Both the position numbers and the translations under genes were made by a program. 64,000 nucleotides of DNA. Origin: a virus. Positions 40,937-48,881 of this stretch are shown here, piece by piece; position 1 is the stretch's first letter; the number at the start of each line of letters is the position of its first letter. Location: the IMG/VR virus record IMGVR_UViG_3300032315_000647, positions 1 to 64,000 of that record, one strand, 5' to 3'. A model generated the notes under the pieces. That model saw nothing but the letters and a program-made list of their open reading frames with translations. It was not told the origin of the DNA and made no database searches.

Positions 40937-41212
40937 TTAAAGGGCTGTTGTAGTTGTGGTGGTAGTGGTTAGTTCTGCAGTGGTTGTGGTAGTAGTGGTA
41001 GTAGGAGTTCTAGTAGTACTAGTTGTAGTAGTAGTAGGTACACCTGTGGTGGTAGTAGTGGTAGTAGGATTGCAGCACTCATATGCTGGTATCTCTACCC
41101 AATTACCAACCTTAGGTTTCTTTCTTCTTAGAATCAGGCTGCTAGGAACGATTCTCCCAGTACCATCAAAGCGTACATAAGCTTTGAGAGGGCGTTTGTC
41201 AATTGATGCCAT
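40937..41212 (-). CDS. Structural-type protein with Thr-rich tail, copy 1 (91 aa)
   Basis: A 91-aa paralogue of the gene at 40652-40924: N-terminal domain (ASIDKRPLKAYVRFDGTGRI ... AYECCNP) plus a Thr-rich tail broken by Pro, Ala and Arg. The gene just upstream in the operon (41215-42231) is a glycosyltransferase 3 nt away, which makes these tails plausible acceptor sites (inference). Confidence 0.75.
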   Translation of the reverse strand: MASIDKRPLKAYVRFDGTGRIVPSSLILRRKKPKVGNWVEIPAYECCNPTTTTTTTGVPTTTTTSTTRTPTTTTTTTTAELTTTTTTTTAL

Positions 41213-41214
41213 GA

Positions 41215-42231
41215 TTAGTAATTTAAATTATACTTGTTAAATAATGTTTTCAGTTCATTTGCGTAATACCATGTGCATCTTTTCTTGGAATTCTCATCAT
41301 TTAGAATAACATCTAAATGAGGATCTTTTGAAGGATCTGCACCTGTATGATATTTACCTTTATAGAAACAGTTATAACCATCCATAAAGGTGTTTACAAT
41401 TCCTGCATTATGAAGAATAGGATGAGTTTCTAGTTTTTCCACCATGTCAGGACTCCAACTAAATCCCATTTCAGGAATAATCTTTACATCCTTTCCTCTC
41501 ACCCAAAGATTCCAAAGAACTGCCCACATATCTGCACACCAACTTTGAAATCCTTTATTCTCATTTTCAAAATACAACTTGTTTATATGCTGTAGATATC
41601 TCCTAATCAGTATGCAATCATTCATCACCTTGCTCCAAAAGTCTGCATCTATATTCTTAAGGAGATATTGAGCTCCACCACTATCATCATTCTTTCCCTC
41701 AGCTTCCTCTCTACTAATACCAATTACGCTACCTATCTCAGCAAGGATGTCTCTTGTTTTGTATTCATCAAGTTTTTCAGGAAGTACATCCCTCACCTTG
41801 CTATCAAAATAGGAAGCTCCAATGTAGCTCACTGTATCAGAAACATAACAAACATCATCATTAATAAACTGTTGAACATCAAACTTTTCTGTAAAAAGAA
41901 TGTCTGAGTCACAGTAGAATATAGCTTGGTTGCTTAATTCAGGATGTTCTCTCCAGTGTCTCCATAATGTATAAGGTCGTAACACTGGAATATACACACC
42001 TAATTGTGAACTAATTTGATGTTCATCTTTGTAAAAATGAAACTCAGCTTCTGGATATAAGTCCACTATCTGTTTCCAATTCTCATTCTTCTCTCTAAAG
42101 TTGGGAGTGAACACTAGAACAATTGCTTTGTCTGATTCATTCCTTTTCTTCAGACTTTCCAACCACAGATGCACTTGCCATGTGTAATAAGTGTCATCTG
42201 GCTGAACGCATACATACTTCAGATCCTTCAT
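41215..42231 (-). CDS. Glycosyltransferase, HPAT-like GT-A fold
   Basis: A 338-aa protein with a Rossmann/GT-A N-terminus and a DxD metal site in FYCDSDILF. The C-terminal block WAVLWNLWVRGKDVKII ... ETHPILHNAG resembles hydroxyproline O-arabinosyltransferases (GT95-like). It ends 3 nt before the first Thr-tailed gene in the transcription direction, suggesting that it modifies those products. Specificity unknown. Confidence 0.7.
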   Translation of the reverse strand: MKDLKYVCVQPDDTYYTWQVHLWLESLKKRNESDKAIVLVFTPNFREKNENWKQIVDLYPEAEFHFYKDEHQISSQLGVYIPVLRPYTLWRHWREHPELSNQAIFYCDSDILFTEKFDVQQFINDDVCYVSDTVSYIGASYFDSKVRDVLPEKLDEYKTRDILAEIGSVIGISREEAEGKNDDSGGAQYLLKNIDADFWSKVMNDCILIRRYLQHINKLYFENENKGFQSWCADMWAVLWNLWVRGKDVKIIPEMGFSWSPDMVEKLETHPILHNAGIVNTFMDGYNCFYKGKYHTGADPSKDPHLDVILNDENSKKRCTWYYANELKTLFNKYNLNY

Positions 42232-42251
42232 AATGTAGTTTATTGGTTTAT

Positions 42252-42294
42252 AAAAAATTTGCGAAAGATAGCGTTTTTCACTACTTTTCGCAAA
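42252..42294 (-). terminator. Minus-strand terminator after the gene at 42296
   Basis: Arms TTTGCGAAA (42258-42266) and TTTCGCAAA (42286-42294) form a 9-bp perfect stem plus further inner pairs; on the minus strand it is followed by TTTTTT (42257-42252). It separates the fibre-type genes from the glycosyltransferase. Confidence 0.75.
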
Positions 42295-42295
42295 A

Positions 42296-42442
42296 TTAAG
42301 GTGTTATTGTGGTGGTGGTTGTGGTGGTGAAGTTACCATTTGCTTGAGCTAGTTGACCAGAGATTTTCTCTAGCTGCTTACTAATTTGCCACAACAGATT
42401 CTCTGTAGTGCCCCAACCTATTCCTCTAGATGGTATTGGCAT
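42296..42442 (-). CDS. Small protein with duplicated IPSRxIGW module and Thr tail (48 aa)
   Basis: A 48-aa protein with N-terminus IPSRGIGWGTTENLLWQISKQLE nearly matching the start of the 42457-43041 product (IPSRQIGWSTQDNLLWQIAKQME), then a short linker and Thr run TTTTTTTI. The shared module could be an anchor to the virion. Partial duplication of its neighbour. Confidence 0.6.
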   Translation of the reverse strand: MPIPSRGIGWGTTENLLWQISKQLEKISGQLAQANGNFTTTTTTTITP

Positions 42443-42456
42443 TATCTTATATTTTA

Positions 42457-43041
42457 TTATCCAACATTAAATATGGAAAGGTTAACAGATGGAGATGCAG
42501 GTCTAGTTGGATTACTTCCTGCAGCAGTTGGTAAAAGTCTCATACCAGTGGCTTGTGACCACCAATAAAACTTAAGATATTGTCCAGCAGTCAATGGGAT
42601 TGTATCTGTTATTTTTGCAAGTGTCTGATCATTTTGTGCTCCAGTGGTAGTGAATGTAAATGCTGAATTAGGCACAATTACATCATTAACCGTATACCAA
42701 ACAGTTACATTATAATTTGATGCACCACCTGTAAATGCAAGTTGAAGACCAAGACTTAAAAAGTAAGTTCCTGCATTAATAACATCTATTCTATTACTAG
42801 TCAATGTAAACCCATTAGCAATTTGTGTTGAATTAATTAACACCTGATTAGCTGTGGTTGCTCCACCATTTGTTTGTAAGGTGGTATCAAAAAAGGTTGC
42901 AGAATAAAGACTAACTTTTGATGCAGCAATGTTGTCGTTAAGGGTACAGAGCTGACAGCTAGCTTGCTCCATTTGCTTAGCAATCTGCCACAACAGGTTG
43001 TCCTGTGTGCTCCAACCGATCTGTCTTGATGGAATAGCCAT
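42457..43041 (-). CDS. Fibre or spike protein with jelly-roll-like domain (194 aa)
   Basis: A 194-aa protein: residues 1-25 carry the shared IPSRxIGW/NLLWQI module, then a short Cys-containing linker, then a beta-sandwich (TFFDTTLQTNG ... IDVINAGTYFLSLGLQLAF ... NVTVWYTVNDVIV ... TLAKITDTIPLTAGQYLKFYWW) of the C1q/TNF-like jelly-roll type, common at phage fibre tips. It likely binds a surface receptor. A consensus promoter lies just upstream. Confidence 0.7.
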   Translation of the reverse strand: MAIPSRQIGWSTQDNLLWQIAKQMEQASCQLCTLNDNIAASKVSLYSATFFDTTLQTNGGATTANQVLINSTQIANGFTLTSNRIDVINAGTYFLSLGLQLAFTGGASNYNVTVWYTVNDVIVPNSAFTFTTTGAQNDQTLAKITDTIPLTAGQYLKFYWWSQATGMRLLPTAAGSNPTRPASPSVNLSIFNVG

Positions 43042-43048
43042 AAGTAAA

Positions 43049-43078
43049 CAAAACTATGATGTTTATAATAAAAAACAA
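43049..43078 (-). promoter_or_regulatory. Minus-strand promoter of the jelly-roll fibre gene
   Basis: On the minus strand TTG (43078-43076), 19-nt spacer, TAGTTTTG (43056-43049): a Bacteroidota-type match. The transcription start would be about 43042, very close to the ATG at 43041, so the mRNA is nearly leaderless. Confidence 0.6.
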
Positions 43079-43133
43079 TGAACCTTAGTAAATTGTAATA
43101 ACGAAATAGGTTAAGCAACTCTAACTAAACTTA

Positions 43134-43259
43134 TTAGCCTTGACCTCTATACTTAGACATGGGTTTATCTTTAGGACCCTTTCTCTTAGAAGCCTTTCCA
43201 TTCTTTCTTCTACCAAATGTAATCTTGTGTGATTCACTTGATCCTTTACCCTTTGCCAT
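43134..43259 (-). CDS. Small basic protein (41 aa)
   Basis: A 41-aa Lys/Gly/Ser-rich protein; its initiator ATG shares a base with the stop of the endolysin gene upstream. Ends with KYRGQG. Probably of the same virion-basic class as genes at 37.8-39.7 kb. Confidence 0.5.
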   Translation of the reverse strand: MAKGKGSSESHKITFGRRKNGKASKRKGPKDKPMSKYRGQG

Positions 43260-43678
43260 TATATTGATTTTAATTGGAAATGCATACCGTCCTTTCTAGC
43301 CCATGTGCCTCCCCAATCAAATCCATTGTCTGTGAAGCATTTAACAAATCCTGCACTGAGTTTTGGAGTTTGATTGAGACCGTTTTCAAAAGCGTTTACA
43401 TCTATGGCTATTCCCCAACTATGTAAACTCATGGAAGAAAGTCCACGTTTCTTACGAATGTTGAAACAACCATCCCAGGTTTTAAGTTCTTTTACATGCC
43501 CTGTAGCTATCAGAGCTTTGAAAGCCTTGGACAGAGGTAATACTAAATCTTTATTACAATATATCTTCTTAGGAATTACACCTATCTCTAGTTCTGTAGG
43601 AACATCCCACAGGATTAAATGTGGGTTGGAGTTTGAAGGTTGTCCGTATTTCTTAAGTGCCTGTGCTGATGATACCAT
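43259..43678 (-). CDS. M15 peptidase endolysin
   Basis: A 139-aa protein with the VanY/M15 zinc-peptidase motifs SLHSWGIAID (His86, Asp93) and DGMHF (His133). This family cleaves D-Ala-D-Ala or L-Ala-D-Glu bonds in peptidoglycan; phage members are endolysins. It has no signal peptide, so it needs a holin to reach the wall. The spanin-like and coiled-coil/TM genes lie directly upstream in the same operon. Confidence 0.85.
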   Translation of the reverse strand: MVSSAQALKKYGQPSNSNPHLILWDVPTELEIGVIPKKIYCNKDLVLPLSKAFKALIATGHVKELKTWDGCFNIRKKRGLSSMSLHSWGIAIDVNAFENGLNQTPKLSAGFVKCFTDNGFDWGGTWARKDGMHFQLKSI

Positions 43679-43681
43679 TTA

Positions 43682-44290
43682 TCATTTGAATTTAAGTTTC
43701 CAATAAGCATTCACACCATACATAGCATCTCCGTATGTGTTTATTCCAAAGGATCCTCCAATCATAAAGTCATTCTTTGTCTTTAGGATGCCTCCCACTC
43801 CAATCTGATGGTAGTTGAGGTTTGTTTGTAAAATGCCTCCTAAATATATCTGACTGGTTTTTCTCTCAGGCATCATTACTGTTTCAGTGATGGTGGGATA
43901 TTTAATGTTTAGTAGAGTGGATCTTCCTACTAACATATTATTCTGAACAGTGTCAATAATTTTTACATACCCATTGGTGTCAATTCTGATTGTATCATGG
44001 AATATGTTCATTGCGAGCAGTTTGTTTACCACTTCATAATACTGAGCTACGAGTTTTGAATAGTTTGTATCTGGTATGTAATTGTTCTGGATGATTGTAG
44101 TGTCATTAGAAGAAATAGATTCAGTGAATTGAGGCGTAGAGTATATAACTGTATCCTTTTCTATCCAAACTGTGTCTCTTTTTGTGATTGGTTCATCAAT
44201 TGTCTGGGGCTTTCTCCACCTATCAAGGAGAAGAAGAATTACCACGATGAGTATTAGAATCCCAATTATGTTATTCTTTAAGAATTTCAT
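43682..44290 (-). CDS. Spanin-like protein with N-terminal TM and C-terminal beta strands
   Basis: A 202-aa protein. Residues 7-24 form a transmembrane helix; residues 25-145 are a periplasmic linker with coiled-coil-like and beta segments; residues 145-200 contain alternating hydrophobic strands with Gly (YLGGILQTNLNYHQ, GVGGILKTKNDF, IGGSFGINTYG) ending with an aromatic (KLKFK). This looks like a protein fixed in the inner membrane with strands that could enter the outer membrane, a candidate one-protein spanin. It precedes the endolysin by 3 nt. Confidence 0.6.
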   Translation of the reverse strand: MKFLKNNIIGILILIVVILLLLDRWRKPQTIDEPITKRDTVWIEKDTVIYSTPQFTESISSNDTTIIQNNYIPDTNYSKLVAQYYEVVNKLLAMNIFHDTIRIDTNGYVKIIDTVQNNMLVGRSTLLNIKYPTITETVMMPERKTSQIYLGGILQTNLNYHQIGVGGILKTKNDFMIGGSFGINTYGDAMYGVNAYWKLKFK

Positions 44291-44607
44291 GCTTTTATAT
44301 TAGCATAGATACCACTTATGTACTGACCAAGTAGTAAAAGTCCTCCTAAGATAGCAATCACCCAATACACCTTTTTTTTAAACTCCTCATGTCCTTCCAC
44401 CTTCTTTTCCAAATCTTGGATTTTCTTTTTCAGAACATCAATGTCACTAACAAACCCTCCAGTTTTTGTCAGGGGGTTGCCTAAGATAGCATCCACTACC
44501 TGTGTTAACTTCGTATCTATGGATACAATCTTTTCCTCCATGTCATACAGACGCTGGTCCATACTTTTAAGTTCGCCTTTTACTTGTTCTTCAAAAAGAT
44601 TCTCCAT
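44287..44607 (-). CDS. Coiled-coil protein with C-terminal TM helix, holin-like (106 aa)
   Basis: A 106-aa protein from ATG 44607. A longer frame begins at 44658, inside the hairpin terminator, and is unlikely. Residues 1-75 are a coiled coil (EEQVKGELKSMDQRLYDMEEK, LKKKIQDLEKKVE in part); residues about 80-100 form a transmembrane helix (WVIAILGGLLLLGQYI). It overlaps the spanin-like gene by 4 nt. Together these suggest a holin, or a holin partner, of the lysis cassette. Confidence 0.6.
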   Translation of the reverse strand: MENLFEEQVKGELKSMDQRLYDMEEKIVSIDTKLTQVVDAILGNPLTKTGGFVSDIDVLKKKIQDLEKKVEGHEEFKKKVYWVIAILGGLLLLGQYISGIYANIKA

Positions 44608-44643
44608 AATATTGGTATCTATCACATGGATGATGAAAGATTT

Positions 44644-44691
44644 AAAAAAAAAAAACACGCCAATCCCTCTCCGAAACAGGAATCAGCGTGT
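44644..44691 (-). terminator. Terminator or attenuator in the lysis operon leader
   Basis: On the minus strand, a 13-bp stem (44691-44679 with 44667-44655, three G-U pairs) with an 11-nt loop is followed by 11-12 T. The G-U pairs become A-C mismatches on the plus strand, so the hairpin works as a terminator only for minus-strand RNA. It sits after the minus promoter (44724-44755) and before the first gene, so it must be bypassed for lysis genes to be made. Confidence 0.85.
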
Positions 44692-44723
44692 ATATAGTTT
44701 TTTGACAGAGTAGTGTCTGTGTG

Positions 44724-44755
44724 CAAACCTATGTAATTCTTTTGAAACTACCAAA
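44724..44755 (-). promoter_or_regulatory. Minus-strand promoter of the lysis operon
   Basis: On the minus strand TTTG (44755-44752), 20-nt spacer, TAGGTTTG (44731-44724): a full consensus match. It overlaps the plus-strand promoter at 44741-44773 by 15 nt, so RNA polymerase can only occupy one of them at a time. Confidence 0.75.
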
Positions 44756-44773
44756 TATTTTTTTATACCTTTG
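44741..44773 (+). promoter_or_regulatory. Plus-strand promoter of the GT/methyltransferase fusion
   Basis: TTTG at 44741-44744, 21-nt spacer, TACCTTTG at 44766-44773; consensus match. The transcription start would be near 44780, 14 nt before the ATG at 44794. It is divergent to, and overlaps, the lysis operon promoter. Confidence 0.75.
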
Positions 44774-44793
44774 TAACAGAAAACCAAACAGTT

Positions 44794-47700
44794 ATGCCTA
44801 ATAGTTATACATTCTTTAAAGCTGAAATTAGACAGTGGTTTATTGATAATATTCCTTCTGATACAAGGATTTTAGATGTTGGTCCTGGTCAAGGCACTTA
44901 TTCAGATTTACTTAGAGATCTTGGATATAGAATAGATGCTGTTGAGATATGGGCTCCCTATGTAGAACAGTTTAACCTCAGGGCCAAATATGATAATGTT
45001 TATGTAAAAGACATATTGAACTTTAATGTTAGCTCTTACGACTTTATTATTCTGGGAGATGTATTAGAACACATTCCTACAGAAGATGCTCAGGAACTTC
45101 TTACCAAGTTCGATTTGATGGAAAAGAGATTCATGGTTGCTGTTCCTTACATGATGCCTCAAGATGGAGCAGAATACGGGAATGAGCATGAAACTCATCA
45201 TCAGGAAGACCTTACGCCAGATGTAATGTTAGAACGTTATCCAGGACTAGAGAAACTTTATGATAATCAGTGGTATGGATATTATGTAAACGTTGACACT
45301 AGGTTTGAGAAAGCCTATGTTTTATATGCTACAGAGAGTTATAAAGACACTGTACAAGCATGTGTTTATTCTATAAAAGCATATAGTAAGATTCCTATAA
45401 TTGTTTACATGCTCAACTCAGATGAAGAGATCAATGGAGCTGTTACAATAAGTTGGGACTGCAAAGTTAAAAATGTTCCTCAGCAGAAGTATATCAATAG
45501 AGATGACAGAGATATATACAACATACTGATACAAAGACCAGCTATTGTAAAAGATGCTCTTAAATATGCTAAAACTGTAGCATATGTGGATAGTGATAGT
45601 GTAGCCACTAGGTTTGTAGATAGAATGTTTGATCTCTATCCTACTAAATCTACTCATCCATATTTTACAGAAGGTATTTATGAATGGATGCATCACAATG
45701 GTAGAGGAGGTGCTGAAAGTATGGATGATCTAAGTACAACGTTAGAGCATCCAGCTTGTGAGTTGTTTGGTGTAAACCAGTATGTTAGAAAGAAATACGT
45801 ACAGACAGGATATTTTGTAGCTGGACAATGGTGTAAAACATTCTTAGAAGAGTGGCAGTGGATGTGTAATCATCCTAAGGTTGTAAAAAATCCACAATAC
45901 TATGCCCCTTATCATGAAGAAACTATAGTTAATGTCCTCCTTTGGAAGTATGATGTAAATGATGGGCTTCCATACATATACATCAATGGGTCTTTGGACG
46001 TAGTGAATAGCTCAGAGTTTACAGGACAAAAAGAACACATAGGACATTTCATCGCCACTCCTGCAGAAAAGAAAGACCTGTTGTTCTATCATGGAGAAAA
46101 AGATCCTCTTACAATGTACAGAATGTTGGAACGTATGAAGAATAGACCTAATATATTGTTTCTAGCTCCTCATCTATCTACAGGTGGTATGCCAGCTTTC
46201 TTGTTAAAGAGAATAAAGGCATTGATGCAATTCACTGATGTAGAAATAGTTGTTGTGGAATATGCCAATCATAGCGATGATTATGTGGTCCAGAAGAACC
46301 AGATAAGAAACTTAGTGAAGTATTTCTATACACTAGGTGAGAACAAGATGGAAGTGATAGACATTATCAAAAAACATGGAATAGATGTAGTGCACATTGA
46401 TGAGATGGTAGAAGATGGTTGGAATAATTGGCCAGAAGAACTTAGGGAAGCTTTGTATGTAGATGACAGAGCTTGGAGAGTAGTGGAGACATGTCATAAT
46501 ATTGTATTCAATCCAGATATTGAAAAGCGCTATCACCCAGATGCATATGCATTCTGTACTCCCCATCACTTGAAAACATTTGCTAACATGCCTTCTAGAA
46601 AGGAAGTGATTGAGTTTCCTATAGAAAGGAAGGATGATATAGCTCTCAATTTTGGTAAAGGTTATCATGTATTGAATGTAGGACTATGGACCCCTGGCAA
46701 AAACCAAGGAGAAGCTGTAGAGCTGGCTAAACAAATGCCAGATGTACAGTTTCACTTTGTAGGTAATCAGGCTGGTAACTTCCAACACTATTGGGAACCA
46801 ATCATGAAAGATCTTCCTTCTAATGTGCATGTGTGGGGAGAGCGTGATGATGTAGGTAGCTTTATGAAAGGATGTGATGTCTTCATGTTCAACAGTACAT
46901 TTGAGTGTAATCCGTTGGTAATTAGGGAAGCTATAGGATATGGTAAACCAATTCTTGCAAGAAATCTTCCTCAGTATGGAGATATGTTCACTAAGTATAT
47001 TACACATCTAGAGCCTGATAGGATGAAAGAGCAATTGTATGACTTATTGAAAAATGATACCACTTACACTATTCCTGAGAATCAAACAGAGGAATTTGGT
47101 AAGCGTCACTTACAGTTATATCAGGAAGTTGTAAGTAATGGTTGTCAAACTGACGTTGAAAACATTACAATTGCTCATTATTTTGTTCATGAACCTTTCT
47201 TGGAAATAACAGGAAACTCTGATAGTAAGTTTACAGTGAAATATTTTGATGAGAGTGGTAAGTGTTATTATGATAATGTAATAGGAATTAATAGTTGGGT
47301 GAGAATCAACAGAAGATGGTTTACTAGATGGACAATAAAAATATGGAAGGATGAAGAGATGTATTATGAATACACTCTTAATTACGAGAATCAACGTGTT
47401 TATATATCCTTTGATAGTAAATCGTTAGGAGATACAATAGCATGGATGCCTTATGTTCTTAAGTTTAAGAAGAAACATAACTGTCATGTTATAGTGAGCA
47501 CATTCAAGAACTTCCTCTTTAAAGATGTCTACCCAGAACTTGAATTTGTAGATCCTGGTTCAAGAGTAGATAATATTTTTGGAATGTACACATTAGGTTG
47601 GTTTTATAATCCAGATAAAGAACCTGAACTTTGTAACACTATTCCTCTTCAGAAAGCAGCATCTAACATCTTAGGTGTTGATTATCAGGAACTCAAACCA

Positions 47701-48216
47701 CGGATAGCATTTACACCTAGTAACAAATTATATGATAAATTTGTTACAATAGCTACTAATTCCACAGCTGCTTGTAAGTTTTGGACTAAGGAAGGATGGC
47801 AAGAAGTTATTAATTTTCTCCACGAGAAGGGATATAAAGTGATAAATGTATCTATAGAAAGGAACTCATTTGACAACTGTGAGCAACTAGAAGATACATC
47901 TATGGAGAACACTATGAATACTATTCATCATAGTGAGTTTTTCATAGGACTTTCTAGTGGTTTGAGTTGGTTAGCCTGGGCTCTGGATAAGAAAGTGGTT
48001 ATGATAAGTAACTTTACAGAAGCTGATCATGAGTTCCAATGTATCAGGGTGAGTAAAAAGGATGTGTGTAATGGATGTTGGAATAAATCACACAACAGAT
48101 TCAATCCAGGAGATTGGTATTGGTGCCCTGAACATAAAGGAACAGACAGACAATTTGAATGTCACACATCAATAACAGCTAGTGATGTTATTAATCAAAT
48201 ACAACATTTGTTATGA
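44794..48216 (+). CDS. Methyltransferase - GT-A - GT4 - autotransporter heptosyltransferase-like fusion (1140 aa)
   Basis: A 1140-aa four-module protein. Residues 10-120: SAM methyltransferase (motif I ILDVGPGQG at 26-34). 170-420: GT-A domain with AYVDSDSV (DxD 266-268). 452-760: GT4-type GT-B with FECNPLVIREA (E704...E712). 800-1140: a domain matching autotransporter strand-loop-strand O-heptosyltransferases (TibC/AAH type): ISFDSKSLGDTIAW, IGLSSGLSWLAWAL, and a four-Cys iron-finger-like motif (Cys1092, 1095, 1111, 1123). Those enzymes add heptose to Ser of repeat proteins. Here the likely targets are virion fibre repeats, an inference. It has its own divergent promoter and is followed by FkbM. 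Confidence 0.85.
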   Translation: MPNSYTFFKAEIRQWFIDNIPSDTRILDVGPGQGTYSDLLRDLGYRIDAVEIWAPYVEQFNLRAKYDNVYVKDILNFNVSSYDFIILGDVLEHIPTEDAQELLTKFDLMEKRFMVAVPYMMPQDGAEYGNEHETHHQEDLTPDVMLERYPGLEKLYDNQWYGYYVNVDTRFEKAYVLYATESYKDTVQACVYSIKAYSKIPIIVYMLNSDEEINGAVTISWDCKVKNVPQQKYINRDDRDIYNILIQRPAIVKDALKYAKTVAYVDSDSVATRFVDRMFDLYPTKSTHPYFTEGIYEWMHHNGRGGAESMDDLSTTLEHPACELFGVNQYVRKKYVQTGYFVAGQWCKTFLEEWQWMCNHPKVVKNPQYYAPYHEETIVNVLLWKYDVNDGLPYIYINGSLDVVNSSEFTGQKEHIGHFIATPAEKKDLLFYHGEKDPLTMYRMLERMKNRPNILFLAPHLSTGGMPAFLLKRIKALMQFTDVEIVVVEYANHSDDYVVQKNQIRNLVKYFYTLGENKMEVIDIIKKHGIDVVHIDEMVEDGWNNWPEELREALYVDDRAWRVVETCHNIVFNPDIEKRYHPDAYAFCTPHHLKTFANMPSRKEVIEFPIERKDDIALNFGKGYHVLNVGLWTPGKNQGEAVELAKQMPDVQFHFVGNQAGNFQHYWEPIMKDLPSNVHVWGERDDVGSFMKGCDVFMFNSTFECNPLVIREAIGYGKPILARNLPQYGDMFTKYITHLEPDRMKEQLYDLLKNDTTYTIPENQTEEFGKRHLQLYQEVVSNGCQTDVENITIAHYFVHEPFLEITGNSDSKFTVKYFDESGKCYYDNVIGINSWVRINRRWFTRWTIKIWKDEEMYYEYTLNYENQRVYISFDSKSLGDTIAWMPYVLKFKKKHNCHVIVSTFKNFLFKDVYPELEFVDPGSRVDNIFGMYTLGWFYNPDKEPELCNTIPLQKAASNILGVDYQELKPRIAFTPSNKLYDKFVTIATNSTAACKFWTKEGWQEVINFLHEKGYKVINVSIERNSFDNCEQLEDTSMENTMNTIHHSEFFIGLSSGLSWLAWALDKKVVMISNFTEADHEFQCIRVSKKDVCNGCWNKSHNRFNPGDWYWCPEHKGTDRQFECHTSITASDVINQIQHLL

Positions 48217-48881
48217 GAGAGTTTCTATGGGAACCTGAATGTTATCCAGGATTTAGAGAGCATGTAGAAAAAGAAATCTTTGTAGATAGAATCTATGAGA
48301 GATATTTTGAGGTTGAGAAAGGGGATGTTGTGTTCGATGTTGGTGCTAGTCTAGGACCATTCACCTATTCAATACTTGAAAAACAACCTTCTCATGTCTT
48401 TGCATTTGAACCAAGCTTTGAGGAATATAAGACGTTAGTGTTGAACACTCGTAAAGGACCTGTTACACATATTAACAAGGGTGTATCAAATCATATTGGA
48501 GAATTCAATTTTGAATATGTGTTCAGTGTTGGTGAGAATGAAATACAGTATTCAACCACCTTCAAAAAAGTGATTGATGATTACAATATTCAAAAGATAG
48601 ACTTTCTAAAAACAGATTGTGAAGGAGGAGAATATGATATATTCAATCTGGAAAACCTTATTTGGATTAAACAGAATGTCAGAAAGATTGCTGGTGAGTG
48701 GCATTTAGGAACTCCAGAATTGAAAGATAAGTTCAGAGTGTTTAGAGACACCTATCTTAGGATGTTTCCTAATTTTAAGATTAGATCTTTCAATGGATTC
48801 AATGTTGAAGAAAATCTTTGGACAGAACCATTTATTGAAGTGTTCACTGAACTCATCATCTATATTGATAATAGGCACTAA
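48213..48881 (+). CDS. FkbM-family methyltransferase
   Basis: A 222-aa protein. SAM-binding motif VVFDVGASLGPFTYS, acidic loop AFEPSFEEY, then KIDFLKTDCEGGEYDI, all typical of the FkbM family, which O-methylates sugars or small molecules. It overlaps the preceding GT fusion by 4 nt, so both are translated together and act on the same product, probably a glycan. Its end overlaps the minus-strand APS kinase by 26 nt (convergent). Confidence 0.85.
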   Translation: MREFLWEPECYPGFREHVEKEIFVDRIYERYFEVEKGDVVFDVGASLGPFTYSILEKQPSHVFAFEPSFEEYKTLVLNTRKGPVTHINKGVSNHIGEFNFEYVFSVGENEIQYSTTFKKVIDDYNIQKIDFLKTDCEGGEYDIFNLENLIWIKQNVRKIAGEWHLGTPELKDKFRVFRDTYLRMFPNFKIRSFNGFNVEENLWTEPFIEVFTELIIYIDNRH

